Shown here piece by piece: positions 56,142-64,000 of a stretch of 64,000 nucleotides of DNA. A model generated the notes under the pieces. It was not told the DNA's origin and made no database searches. It was given only the letters and a program-made list of their open reading frames with translations. The stretch spans positions 62,001-126,000 of the forward strand of contig NZ_BDAV01000006.1 in assembly GCF_001612635.1 (NCBI RefSeq), given 5' to 3'. Position 1 is the stretch's first letter, and each line of letters begins with the position of its first letter. Origin of the DNA: Nocardia africana NBRC 100379 (GTDB lineage: Bacteria > Actinomycetota > Actinomycetes > Mycobacteriales > Mycobacteriaceae). A program made the translations under genes and the position numbers.

Positions 56142-56540
56142 ATGCTGTCCGCGGACGACCGCTTCGCGATCACCGACCTGATCAACCTGCACGGCCACCT
56201 GACCGACAACGGCGATTTCGACGGCTGGCCGGCACTGTTCGCCGAGGACGTCGTCTACGACGTCAGCGCCCTGGGCGGCGGCGTCCTGGTCGGAATCCCC
56301 GCCTGCCGGGACGCCGCGCTGGCCCTGGGTGACAACAACCCCGTCGCCCACCACGTCACGAACATCGTCGTCAACGAGGTCGCCGACGGTACCGTCCGCG
56401 CCCTGTCCAAGGGTTTCGGCGTCATGACCGACGGCACGGTGGGCAGCGTCACCTACGAGGACACCATCCAGCGCATCGGCGCCGGCTGGAAGATCACCCA
56501 CCGCATCGTGCGCCCACGGCGGACACCGCTGCAACCGTAG
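56142..56540 (+). CDS. SnoaL-like (NTF2 fold) protein
   Basis: A 132-residue SnoaL-like protein. RFAITDLINLHGHLTDNGDFDG is the first helical pair, ALFAEDVVYDVSALGGG the first strand, and YEDTIQRIGAGWKITHRIVRPRR the final sheet. Asp and His residues in the pocket could act as acid or base. GGAGG precedes ATG 56142. It is downstream of an SDR gene, the second such pair in the window. Confidence 0.8.
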   Translation: MLSADDRFAITDLINLHGHLTDNGDFDGWPALFAEDVVYDVSALGGGVLVGIPACRDAALALGDNNPVAHHVTNIVVNEVADGTVRALSKGFGVMTDGTVGSVTYEDTIQRIGAGWKITHRIVRPRRTPLQP

Positions 56541-56649
56541 GCGCGGGCCCGGCGCCGACCGGCGACGGCGCTCATCGACGCAGCGGCAGGTGTTGCCGAA
56601 TAGTCGCGAAATATGCGCTGAAGTGCTCGGCGCGGGTGATCATGGAGGC

Positions 56650-56922
56650 ATGAACGCGGAATCGCTACCGCACACCCCCGCCCTGCGCCGAATGCTGGAC
56701 GAGGCCTCGGCGATCGCGCGCCGGGCCGGCCATACCGCCCTCGACACCGAACACCTCGTCCTGGCGGGCCTCCAGGACCCGAATTCCGCTGTCGCCCAAG
56801 CCTTTCACCGCGCAGGGGCCAATCTGGCGGCGATCTCGGACGCCTTGCACGACACCCTGCGCAACGGGCCGTACCCGAACCCGACCGAGCACCCGGACAA
56901 CGGCGAGGGCTGCGCGCGCTAG
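56650..56922 (+). CDS. Short protein with a single Clp_N-like repeat
   Basis: A 90-residue protein with one Clp N-terminal motif: LRRMLDEASAIARRAGHTALDTEHLVLAGLQDPNSAVAQAFHRAG. In ClpA/ClpC this repeat occurs twice and binds adaptors or substrates. A stand-alone copy could be an adaptor or a decoy; no ATPase follows. ATG 56650 has GGAGG just one base upstream, so the true start may lie slightly upstream. Confidence 0.68.
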   Translation: MNAESLPHTPALRRMLDEASAIARRAGHTALDTEHLVLAGLQDPNSAVAQAFHRAGANLAAISDALHDTLRNGPYPNPTEHPDNGEGCAR

Positions 56923-56935
56923 CCGGAAAGGCCGG

Positions 56936-57241
56936 TCAGCGCAGGAGGGTTTCGTCGCCGGCCGTGAACTCGCTGACCTGCGCTTCGCGAATCATCGCGG
57001 CCTGCTCGTCCGGCACACCCGCGCCACGGAAAGCGTTCAGCGCCGCGCGGTCGCTCCACCGCTCCAGGATGTTGATGCGACCGGTGTCGACCAGGTCGGC
57101 GGACAGGGCGAAATCGAGGCAACCGGGAGTTTGCCGGGCCGTGTTCACCACCTCGACGCAGGTCGCCAGATAACGGTCCCGATCGGCCGGGTCCACCCGC
57201 AAGTAGCCGGTGACGATGAGCTGCCGAGGCGTGGCGTCCAT
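56936..57241 (-). CDS. Antibiotic biosynthesis monooxygenase-like protein
   Basis: A 101-residue ABM-domain protein with the dimeric ferredoxin-like fold: [40 protein letters not shown] and [16 protein letters not shown]. Members include quinol monooxygenase YgiN and haem-degrading proteins; key residues are not decisive. It lies directly downstream of the RNase P RNA gene on the same strand. Confidence 0.8.
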   Translation of the reverse strand: MDATPRQLIVTGYLRVDPADRDRYLATCVEVVNTARQTPGCLDFALSADLVDTGRINILERWSDRAALNAFRGAGVPDEQAAMIREAQVSEFTAGDETLLR

Positions 57242-57275
57242 GCGGCCAGGGTCTCATGCCGCGAACCCCGGAGGG

Positions 57276-57693
<418 letters not shown>

Positions 57694-57852
57694 GCGCACC
57701 ATTGTGCCGTGCGAACCCGGCCGAGCGCACGCCGCCCCGGGCAACGGCGCGATCGTGGCACGGTACCTCGGGTTACGCATACAGTGAAGTCCGCATTCGC
57801 CGGCGAACGCGCATACTCGCCGGCGAACCGACGGCAGAGAAGGGCAGCGCAT

Positions 57853-59016
57853 ATGGGCTTCGGCGACTTCCAGAACGAGATCTACTTCCAGGGGTTGCGC
57901 GGTGTCGTACCGGAGTACCCCGTCGCGTTCGCCGAACTCGAACAGCGCGCGCAGGCGGCCATGCCGCCCTCGATCTGGTCGTATGTGGCCGGCGGCGCGG
58001 GCGACGAGCGCACCCAGCGCGCCAATGTCGCCGCCTTCGACTGCTGGGGCCTCATCCCCCACATGTTCGTCGGCGCGAAGGAGCGCGACCTGTCGGTCGA
58101 TCTGTTCGGAATGACGCTTCCCACACCGCTTTTCATGGCACCGGTCGGCGTGATCGGCCTCTGCGCACAGGACGGCCACGGTGATCTGGCTACCGCCCGC
58201 GCCGCCGCCCGTACCGGCGTGCCGATGGTGGCCTCGACTCTGACCGTCGATCCGCTCGAGGATGTCGCCGCCCAATTCGGTGATACCCCGGGCTTTTTCC
58301 AGCTCTACACCCCCACCGACCGCGACCTCGCGGCCAGTCTGGTGCACCGCGCGGAGCAGGCCGGGTACAAGGGCATCGTCGTCACCCTCGACACCTGGAT
58401 CACCGGCTGGCGGCCGCGCGATCTGTCCACCGGGAACTTCCCGCAGCTGCGCGGGCATTGCCTCGCCAACTATTTCACCGATCCGGTCTTCCTCTCCGGT
58501 CTGCAGCGCTCCCCGGAGGAGGATCCGATGAGTGCGGTGCTGCGGTGGGTGCAACTGTTCGGCAACCCGCTGCGCTGGGAGGATCTGGCCTGGCTGCGCT
58601 CGCTCACCGATCTGCCCTTGATCGTCAAGGGAATCTGCCATCCCGACGATGTGCGCCGGGCCCGCGACGGTGGCGTGGACGGCATCTACTGCTCGAATCA
58701 CGGTGGGCGCCAAGCCAATGGCGGACTGCCCGCCCTGGACATGTTGCCCGAGGTCGTCGCCGCGGCCGAGGGGCTGCCCGTGCTGTTCGATTCCGGAATC
58801 CGCAGCGGCGCGGACGTCGTCAAGGCGCTCGCGCTCGGCGCCACCGCGGTCGGGGTGGGCCGGCCCTACGCCTACGGTCTCGCGCTCGGCGGGGTGGACG
58901 GAATCGTGCACGTCCTGCGCACTCTGCTGGCGGAAGCGGACCTGATCATGGCGGTCGACGGCTACCCGGAACTGAAGGATCTGACACGCGAGTGTTTGCG
59001 TTCCGTGCACCCGTAA
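57853..59016 (+). CDS. FMN-dependent alpha-hydroxy-acid oxidase (lactate 2-monooxygenase-like)
   Basis: A 387-residue FMN barrel enzyme. [33 protein letters not shown] (FMN phosphate contacts), the active-site [11 protein letters not shown]yr, [18 protein letters not shown] and the catalytic SNHGGRQ (His and Arg) are all present. The long loop [21 protein letters not shown] is like mycobacterial lactate monooxygenase. It should oxidise lactate or another hydroxy acid. ATG 57853 has a weak GAAGGG. Confidence 0.9.
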   Translation: MGFGDFQNEIYFQGLRGVVPEYPVAFAELEQRAQAAMPPSIWSYVAGGAGDERTQRANVAAFDCWGLIPHMFVGAKERDLSVDLFGMTLPTPLFMAPVGVIGLCAQDGHGDLATARAAARTGVPMVASTLTVDPLEDVAAQFGDTPGFFQLYTPTDRDLAASLVHRAEQAGYKGIVVTLDTWITGWRPRDLSTGNFPQLRGHCLANYFTDPVFLSGLQRSPEEDPMSAVLRWVQLFGNPLRWEDLAWLRSLTDLPLIVKGICHPDDVRRARDGGVDGIYCSNHGGRQANGGLPALDMLPEVVAAAEGLPVLFDSGIRSGADVVKALALGATAVGVGRPYAYGLALGGVDGIVHVLRTLLAEADLIMAVDGYPELKDLTRECLRSVHP

Positions 59017-59078
59017 TCGTGCCCTGAGCGGGGATCCACGTCTGCGGACGGGCGCGCGCCCCGGTACGGTATTCGCCC

Positions 59079-59966
59079 ATGGAGCGTGTCGAGGTGGGGT
59101 TCGGTTCGGGAAGCGAACAGTGTGCAGCGTGGCTCTATCTTCCGGACGGCCCGCCCAAACCGCGTCCGCTGGTCATCATGGGGCACGGGCTGGGCGCGAA
59201 CCGGGAAATGGGTTTGGATCGCTATGCGCGCCGGTTCGCCGCGGCCGGAATGGGCGTGCTGGTCTTCGATTACCGGCATTTCGGGGCCAGTGGCGGTGAA
59301 CCGCGCCAGCTGATCAACATCGCCCGCCAGCGCGACGACTGGCGCGCGGCGATCGCGTTCGCCCGCACCCTCAAGGGCTTCGACGCGACCCGAATCGCGT
59401 TGTGGGGCAGTTCCTTCGGCGGCGGGCACGTCCTGTCCATCGCACACGAGGACGACTATCTGGCCGCAGTCGTGGCGCAGTGCCCGTTCACCAGCGGCTG
59501 GTCCTCGGCCATGGCGAAGGGGCCGATCAGCCTCACCAAGACCGGCACCCTCGCGCTCATCGACACCCTCGTGGGCCCGATTCGGCGCAAGCCGGTGGGC
59601 GCGCGACTGGCAGGGCGCAAGCGCTCGGCGGCGTTGATGAGCGCCTCCGACGTGCCCGAGGGTTTCGGCCGCCTCGCCGAGGAGAGCGAGCAGTACCAGC
59701 CGAAAGTGGCTGCCCGCGTGGGCTTGTCGCTGGTGTTCGATTCACCGTGGCGGCGTACCAAGGGCATCAAGGTGCCGGTGCTGTACGCGGTGTGCGACAA
59801 CGATTCGGTCGCGCCGGTGGGCCCGACGCTCAAGGCCGCCGAACGCACCAAACACGGCATCGTGAAGCGATACCCCATCGGGCACTTCGACATCTACTTC
59901 GACGACTGGTTCGAGAAGGCCGTCTACGACCAGACCGAATTCCTGGTGTCGGTCCTGCGTCCCTGA
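59079..59966 (+). CDS. Alpha/beta hydrolase
   Basis: A 295-residue alpha/beta hydrolase. MGHGLGANREMG is the oxyanion region, FDYRHFGASGGEPRQLI the usual loop, GSSFGGGH (Ser112) the nucleophile, CDNDSVAP the Asp and GHFDIYFDDW the His. The layout is that of DUF3887/acetylxylan esterase-like hydrolases found beside oxidases. A TACGGT box 8 nt before ATG 59079 suggests a leaderless mRNA. Confidence 0.85.
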   Translation: MERVEVGFGSGSEQCAAWLYLPDGPPKPRPLVIMGHGLGANREMGLDRYARRFAAAGMGVLVFDYRHFGASGGEPRQLINIARQRDDWRAAIAFARTLKGFDATRIALWGSSFGGGHVLSIAHEDDYLAAVVAQCPFTSGWSSAMAKGPISLTKTGTLALIDTLVGPIRRKPVGARLAGRKRSAALMSASDVPEGFGRLAEESEQYQPKVAARVGLSLVFDSPWRRTKGIKVPVLYAVCDNDSVAPVGPTLKAAERTKHGIVKRYPIGHFDIYFDDWFEKAVYDQTEFLVSVLRP

Positions 59967-59987
59967 ACGCGGTCTCCCGGCCGGCGT

Positions 59988-61229
59988 TCAGAGATACGAG
60001 GTGTCGTTGATCAGCCGCACCGACGATCCGCCGTCGGGATAGAACTCGGCGATCGACAGCGACGCCAGATCCAGATGCAGCCGATACAGCAGCGACGGGC
60101 CGACTTCCAAGGCCAACTGCAGCAGCGTCTTGATCGGCGTCACGTGGCTGACCACGACGACGTTCTGCCCCGGATACAGTGCGAGCAGATCGCGACGCGC
60201 CGCCTCGACGCGTTCTCGCACCTGCGCGAAGCTCTCCCCGCCCGGGGCGGGCAGCGACGGATCACCGAGCCAGCGCTGATGCAGTTCCGGATCCCGTTGC
60301 GCCGCTTCGGTGAACGTGAGACCTTCCCATTCGCCGAAATCGGTTTCGGTCAGCGCGTCCAGAACCCGCACCGGAACGTCGAGGGCTTGGGCCGCGGCCT
60401 GCGCGGTTTCGCGGGCCCGACCCAGCGGCGAGGTGACGACCGCGGCGATATCGCCTTTCGCGGCAAGGTATTTCGCGGCGCGGGCGGCCTGTTCCCGGCC
60501 GAGTGCGGTGAGGTCCGGATTGCCGCGGCCGGAATACCGCCGCTCCACCGACAATTCGGTTTGGCCGTGACGCAGCAGCAACAGCCGGGTCGGCCGCCCG
60601 CGGGCGCCGGTCCAGCCCGGACCGGTCGTCGTCGATGCCGTCTCCTGCACGACCGGATCCTCGCGCGCGGCACGGGCGTCGGCCGCTTCGTCGATCCAGC
60701 TCGGCAGCTCGGCCTCGACGCCGCGCGCCGGCACCGATTCCTGAGCAGCCGATTCCGGTTCGGCCACGCTGTCGATCACCGGCCGCTCGGTGTCCGCCTC
60801 GCGCACCTCCGCGACCACGACCGCATCGTCCATGGCCTCGTTGGCGAGCCGATCGGCGTGCGAATTCTGCTCGCGCGGAATCCATTGGAACCCCACCCGA
60901 TCGAAGCCGGCGACCAGCTGCCGGGCGCGCTCGGCGAGCGGAATCATGGCCGCGTGCTTGACCTTCCAGCGTCCCGACATCTGCTCGACGACGAGTTTGG
61001 AATCCATCCGCACCTCGACGGTGCGCGCACCCAATTCGGCGGCGGCCGCCAAACCCGCGATGAGACCACGGTATTCGGCGACATTGTTCGTGGTGACCCC
61101 GAGATATTCGCGCCGTTCGGCGAGGATCGTGGCGTGGTCGGAATCCCAGATCACCGCGCCGTAGCCGGCGGGACCGGGATTGCCGCGCGAGCCGCCGTCG
61201 GCCTCGACGATCACAGTGCGTGCGGTCAT
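59988..61229 (-). CDS. Bifunctional RNase H type I/histidine acid phosphatase
   Basis: A 413-residue fusion. The N-terminal RNase HI domain has EADGGSRGNPGPAG (Asp11), AEYRGLIAGL (Glu52), RMDSKLVV (Asp76) and NSHADRLAN (Asp126), the DEDD set that cleaves RNA in DNA hybrids. A linker (about 140-212) leads to a phosphoglycerate-mutase-type phosphatase: LLLLRHGQTELS (RHG 220-222) and a late VSHVTPIKT His. Rv2228c of M. tuberculosis has this same fusion; its phosphatase acts as CobC in alpha-ribazole dephosphorylation. It precedes the zinc-ribbon gene in translation order reversed, i.e. lies downstream of it. Confidence 0.95.
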   Translation of the reverse strand: MTARTVIVEADGGSRGNPGPAGYGAVIWDSDHATILAERREYLGVTTNNVAEYRGLIAGLAAAAELGARTVEVRMDSKLVVEQMSGRWKVKHAAMIPLAERARQLVAGFDRVGFQWIPREQNSHADRLANEAMDDAVVVAEVREADTERPVIDSVAEPESAAQESVPARGVEAELPSWIDEAADARAAREDPVVQETASTTTGPGWTGARGRPTRLLLLRHGQTELSVERRYSGRGNPDLTALGREQAARAAKYLAAKGDIAAVVTSPLGRARETAQAAAQALDVPVRVLDALTETDFGEWEGLTFTEAAQRDPELHQRWLGDPSLPAPGGESFAQVRERVEAARRDLLALYPGQNVVVVSHVTPIKTLLQLALEVGPSLLYRLHLDLASLSIAEFYPDGGSSVRLINDTSYL

Positions 61230-61239
61230 CGCCGGCCCG

Positions 61240-61977
61240 TCACAATCCGGACTGCTTGGTGCGCACCAGGATCGCACCGCATTCGGGACAGCGGACCACG
61301 ACCTGCGGATCGGTTTTGGCGATCCGGGCGATCTCACCGCGGTCGAGTTCGATCCGGCAGGCGCCGCACCGGCGAGCCTGCAGCAGCGCCGCGCCGACGC
61401 CGTGCTGGGCGCGCTGTTTGTCGTAGATCGCGAGCAGTTCGTCCGGGAACCCTGCGACGAGCTGTGCGCGGTCGGCGTCACAGCGCTGGGCGGCCACATC
61501 CAGGTCGGCGACCGCGTCGTCGCGACGGCTCTGCGCGAGGGTCAGATCCTCCTCGGCGCGCGAGAGGTTGGCGCCCGCGTGCTGATGATCGGCCTCGGCG
61601 GCCTCGCGCCGCTCCATCACCTCGAGCAGTTCGTCCTCGAGGACCCCGCGCCGGCGTTCCAGGCTGCCCAATTCGTGCTGCAACTCCGAGAGCTGCTTGG
61701 CGCCGACGTTGCCACCTTCGAGCATCCCGCGGTCGCGCGCCTCGCGTTTGCGCACGGCGTCGATCTCGCCCTCGAGTTTGCGAATGTCGCGGTCGAGATC
61801 GTCGAGCTGGATCTCGACCTTGACCGCCGCATCCTTGCGGTCGGTGCGTTCGGCTTCCAGCCGCTGCACTTCCTGCTGTTCGGGCAGCACCTTGCGGCGA
61901 TGCGCGATCCGCGTCAACTCGGCGTCGACGGCCGCGAGGTCGAGCAGTTTGGCCTGGATCGGTGGTTCGACATTCAA
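61240..61977 (-). CDS. Zinc-ribbon coiled-coil protein (Rv2229c-like)
   Basis: A 245-residue protein. A long charged coiled coil (about residues 10-165) is followed by a C-terminal zinc ribbon with CGACRIELDRGEI and VRCPECGAILVRT (four cysteines). It corresponds to Rv2229c; structures of relatives show an antiparallel helical hairpin and a zinc head, and the role is unknown. TTG 61977 has GAGGAG upstream. The RNase H/phosphatase gene starts 10 bases after its stop, so the two form an operon. Confidence 0.9.
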   Translation of the reverse strand: MNVEPPIQAKLLDLAAVDAELTRIAHRRKVLPEQQEVQRLEAERTDRKDAAVKVEIQLDDLDRDIRKLEGEIDAVRKREARDRGMLEGGNVGAKQLSELQHELGSLERRRGVLEDELLEVMERREAAEADHQHAGANLSRAEEDLTLAQSRRDDAVADLDVAAQRCDADRAQLVAGFPDELLAIYDKQRAQHGVGAALLQARRCGACRIELDRGEIARIAKTDPQVVVRCPECGAILVRTKQSGL

Positions 61978-62214
61978 CGCGGGACGTACTCCTCGACACT
62001 ATGGACGGTTGCGGGGCGACGGGCAGCGGGTGCGCGACGCCGGTGCTCAACCGTACTCTGCCCGCGGCCGGTTTCGCCCCAACCCCGCACGGCCCGCCCG
62101 CGACCACCGGATACGCGGTTCGAAAGCTGGCGTCCGGCGACCCGGGTGCCGCGTCGCCCCGGGGACGGGAACAACTCGAGTGCGGCGCCGCCGCGACTGT
62201 GACACCCTGACCGG

Positions 62215-62658
62215 ATGGCCGAACATCGCTATCGGGTGGATGTGGTGTGGACCGGCGCCACCACCGACTACCGCTCGTATTCGCGCAATCACGAGGTGCT
62301 CGCCGAGGGGCGTCCGCCCCTGCAGGGATCGGCGGACCCGGTCGTGGGACGAGGAGACGCGACGCGCTGGAATCCCGAGCAACTCCTGGTCGCCTCGCTC
62401 TCGGAATGCCACATGCTGTGGTACCTGCATCTGTGCGTCGAGGCCGGAATCGTCGTGATCGACTATCTCGACCAGGCCGAAGGCGTGATGAACGACCAGC
62501 GCTTCGAACACGCCACCCTGCGCCCGCGCGTCACGATCACCGACGCCGCTCGGGTCGAGCAGGCTCGCGCACTGCACGCGGAGGCGCACAAACGCTGCTT
62601 CATCGCCAACTCGGTCAACTTCCCCGTCGACCACGAGCCGGACATCCGGGTCGAGTGA
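62215..62658 (+). CDS. OsmC-family peroxiredoxin
   Basis: A 147-residue OsmC/Ohr protein. Peroxidatic Cys65 in LLVASLSECHMLWYL and resolving Cys128 in HKRCFIANSVNFPV are both present, with Glu54 and Arg20 available for the active site. It should reduce organic peroxides with a dithiol donor. The gene is divergent from the zinc-ribbon gene and convergent with the Nif3-like gene. Confidence 0.88.
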   Translation: MAEHRYRVDVVWTGATTDYRSYSRNHEVLAEGRPPLQGSADPVVGRGDATRWNPEQLLVASLSECHMLWYLHLCVEAGIVVIDYLDQAEGVMNDQRFEHATLRPRVTITDAARVEQARALHAEAHKRCFIANSVNFPVDHEPDIRVE

Positions 62659-62798
62659 ATCCGCGCCGGCCAACGGTCGCGGGAGAACGCCTGGGCCGTC
62701 CTGCCGCCTTCGCACCGCTCGCCCCCGTACCGCACGGGGAGTGACACAGCCGGCCGACTCGTCACCGAACTCATCGACCTGTGTGATGGCTGCTGACG

Positions 62799-63944
62799 TC
62801 ACTCGTCGGCGGCGCCCAGAGTCCACGGGTCGGTGCGGAGGGCGCTGACCCGGGTTCGCACGCCCGGAAGGGCTTCGCGCACAACGCCTTCCGCCTGGGC
62901 GCACCAGGGGAATTCGCTGGCCCAATGGGCGACGTCGACGAGGGCGGGACCGCCCGCACGCAGGTGTTCGTCGGCGGGATGGTGGCGCAGGTCGGCGGTG
63001 ACGTAGGCGTCGACGCCGGCCTGCGCGACCGTGCCGAGGAAGGAATCGCCCGCGCCGCCGCACACCGCGACGGTGCGGATTTCGCGGTCGGGATCGCCGG
63101 CCGCGCGCACCCCCCAGGCGGTGCCGGGCAGGGCGGCGCGCACGCGAGCGGTGAAGGCGCGCAACGTTTCCGGTTCCGGCAGGGTGCCGATGCGCCCCAG
63201 CCCCTGTCCCGTGGGTAGCGCAGCGCGTTCGGTGACGTCGAAGGCCGGTTCCTCGTAGGGATGGGCGGCACGCAGCGCCGCCAGCACCGCGGAGCGGGCC
63301 GACGGGGGCGCCACCACTTCGACGCGGTCCTCCTCCACGAACTCCAGGTCGCCGACCTGCCCGATCGCCGGATTCGCTCCCGCCATCGGCCGGAACTGCC
63401 CGGTTCCCGGCACCCGCCAACCGCATTCGCTATAGAGTCCGGCGCCACCCGCACCCGCCTCGAACATCGCCGCCAGCACCGCGTCGGTGTGGTCGCGCGG
63501 AACGAACACCACCCAGGTGTCCACCGGCGCGGCGGATTTCTGCTCCAGGGGCCCGGTCACGGTCAGCCCGAGCGCGTGGGCGAGGGCATCGGACACGCCC
63601 GGATCGGCCGAATCGGCGTTGGTGTGCGCGGTGAACAGCGCACAATCATTGCGGATCAGCCGGTGCAGCAGCGCGCCCTTCGGCGTACTCGCCGCCACGG
63701 TGTCCACGCCCCGCAGCAGCAGCGGATGGTGCACGACCAAAGCCTGTGCGCCCCACTCGATCGCCTCGTCGACGACGGCGGCGGTGGCATCGACCGCGAA
63801 CAGCACCCGAGATACCGACGCCGCGGGATCACCGCACACCAGCCCCACCGAATCCCAGGACTCCGCCAGCCGGGGCGGATACGCGTCGTCGAGGACACCG
63901 ATCAAGTCCTTCAGCGTCACAACAGAATTCGTCGCTGTCACCAC
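62799..63944 (-). CDS. Nif3-like dinuclear metal-centre protein
   Basis: A 381-residue protein of the Nif3/YbgI family (Rv2230c of M. tuberculosis). Metal ligands are visible: LVVHHPLLL (His72, His73), FTAHTNAD (His107, Asp111) and a C-terminal HWASEFPW with a later Glu. An inserted domain with [15 protein letters not shown] and [27 protein letters not shown] is present, as in the longer members. Relatives form hexameric rings; some act as GTP cyclohydrolase-like enzymes. The gene is complete. In M. tuberculosis it is followed by cobC-related genes; here the next gene upstream is beyond the window edge. Confidence 0.93.
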   Translation of the reverse strand: MVTATNSVVTLKDLIGVLDDAYPPRLAESWDSVGLVCGDPAASVSRVLFAVDATAAVVDEAIEWGAQALVVHHPLLLRGVDTVAASTPKGALLHRLIRNDCALFTAHTNADSADPGVSDALAHALGLTVTGPLEQKSAAPVDTWVVFVPRDHTDAVLAAMFEAGAGGAGLYSECGWRVPGTGQFRPMAGANPAIGQVGDLEFVEEDRVEVVAPPSARSAVLAALRAAHPYEEPAFDVTERAALPTGQGLGRIGTLPEPETLRAFTARVRAALPGTAWGVRAAGDPDREIRTVAVCGGAGDSFLGTVAQAGVDAYVTADLRHHPADEHLRAGGPALVDVAHWASEFPWCAQAEGVVREALPGVRTRVSALRTDPWTLGAADE

Positions 63945-64000
63945 CGCACCTCCACCGTTTCGCCGTCCCGGTCATTATCCACGCCGATGCCGCCCGCCGG

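Noticed and set aside
63945..64000. Possible next gene at the right edge
   Set aside because: Only 56 bases remain, with no start codon or frame that can be supported.

Overview
The window reads as one stretch of the chromosome of a high-GC actinobacterium, most likely Nocardia or a close relative. Support comes from strongly GC-biased codon use, frequent GTG and TTG starts, many apparently leaderless genes, and a core that matches the Mycobacterium tuberculosis Rv2213-Rv2230c neighbourhood: pepA, the dihydrolipoamide acyltransferase gene, the TIGR01777 epimerase, lipA, the DUF4191 and RDD membrane proteins, glnA1, glnE, glnA2, caeA, panB, a CHAD protein, RNase H/phosphatase, a zinc-ribbon protein and a Nif3-like protein. 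Synteny statements are from memory, not from an alignment. I see no insertion sequences, phage genes, tRNAs, rRNAs or CRISPR arrays.

Layout. 1-13 kb is accessory: the tail of a FadH-type oxidoreductase, a phospholipase A2-like protein coupled to a lone Abhydrolase_9 N-terminal membrane domain, a NERD/UvrD-type helicase, an SDR/SnoaL pair, an SGNH hydrolase, an XRE protein with a degenerate ImmA/IrrE site, an F420-type oxidoreductase, an MscS channel, a DUF1707 protein, an AraC-DinB fusion coupled to a RibD-C reductase, a TetR relic, a proline-rich exported peptide and a methyltransferase under twin operators. 13-16 kb holds an orphan ParA, a PhoU protein and KptA. 16-31 kb is conserved core: pepA, sucB, epimerase, GNAT, lipA, EF-G2, DUF4191, IclR, an aldo/keto reductase divergent from TetR, RDD, and glnA1 behind a GlnR box.

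31-40.5 kb lies between glnA1 and glnE, which are close together in M. tuberculosis. It carries an MpaB-type oxygenase, two coupled peptidases, a DUF3224 protein, a monoacylglycerol-lipase-like hydrolase, a type II lumazine synthase, a zinc metallopeptidase lipoprotein and a lysyl-phosphatidylglycerol synthase-like protein. 40.5-48 kb holds glnE, panB, caeA and glnA2 in an order that looks inverted relative to M. tuberculosis. 48-52.7 kb is a co-directional run: kinase-like protein, lipoprotein, proline iminopeptidase, CHAD protein, MDR oxidoreductase and MerR. 52.7-57 kb carries an RNB ribonuclease, small exported and tiny ORFs, a second SDR/SnoaL pair, a lone Clp_N protein and an ABM monooxygenase. 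The RNase P RNA gene lies at about 57.3-57.7 kb on the minus strand, followed by an FMN-dependent hydroxyacid oxidase, a hydrolase and the RNase H/zinc-ribbon/OsmC/Nif3 end.

How they work together. glnA1, glnA2 and glnE form the nitrogen-assimilation module, with GlnE expected to adenylylate GlnA1. sucB and lipA are linked through lipoylation. The best regulatory signals are twin TCGTCAA-N7-TTGACGA operators over a methyltransferase promoter, GGAGG-N2-CCTCC operators between the aldo/keto reductase and TetR genes, a MerR-type promoter with a 20-bp spacer, the GlnR box, and an unassigned inverted repeat near 38.6 kb. No single locus is clearly a new system. The strongest candidates are the phospholipase A2/membrane pair at 0.3-1.6 kb, the XRE/degenerate ImmA protein, and the unassigned operator.
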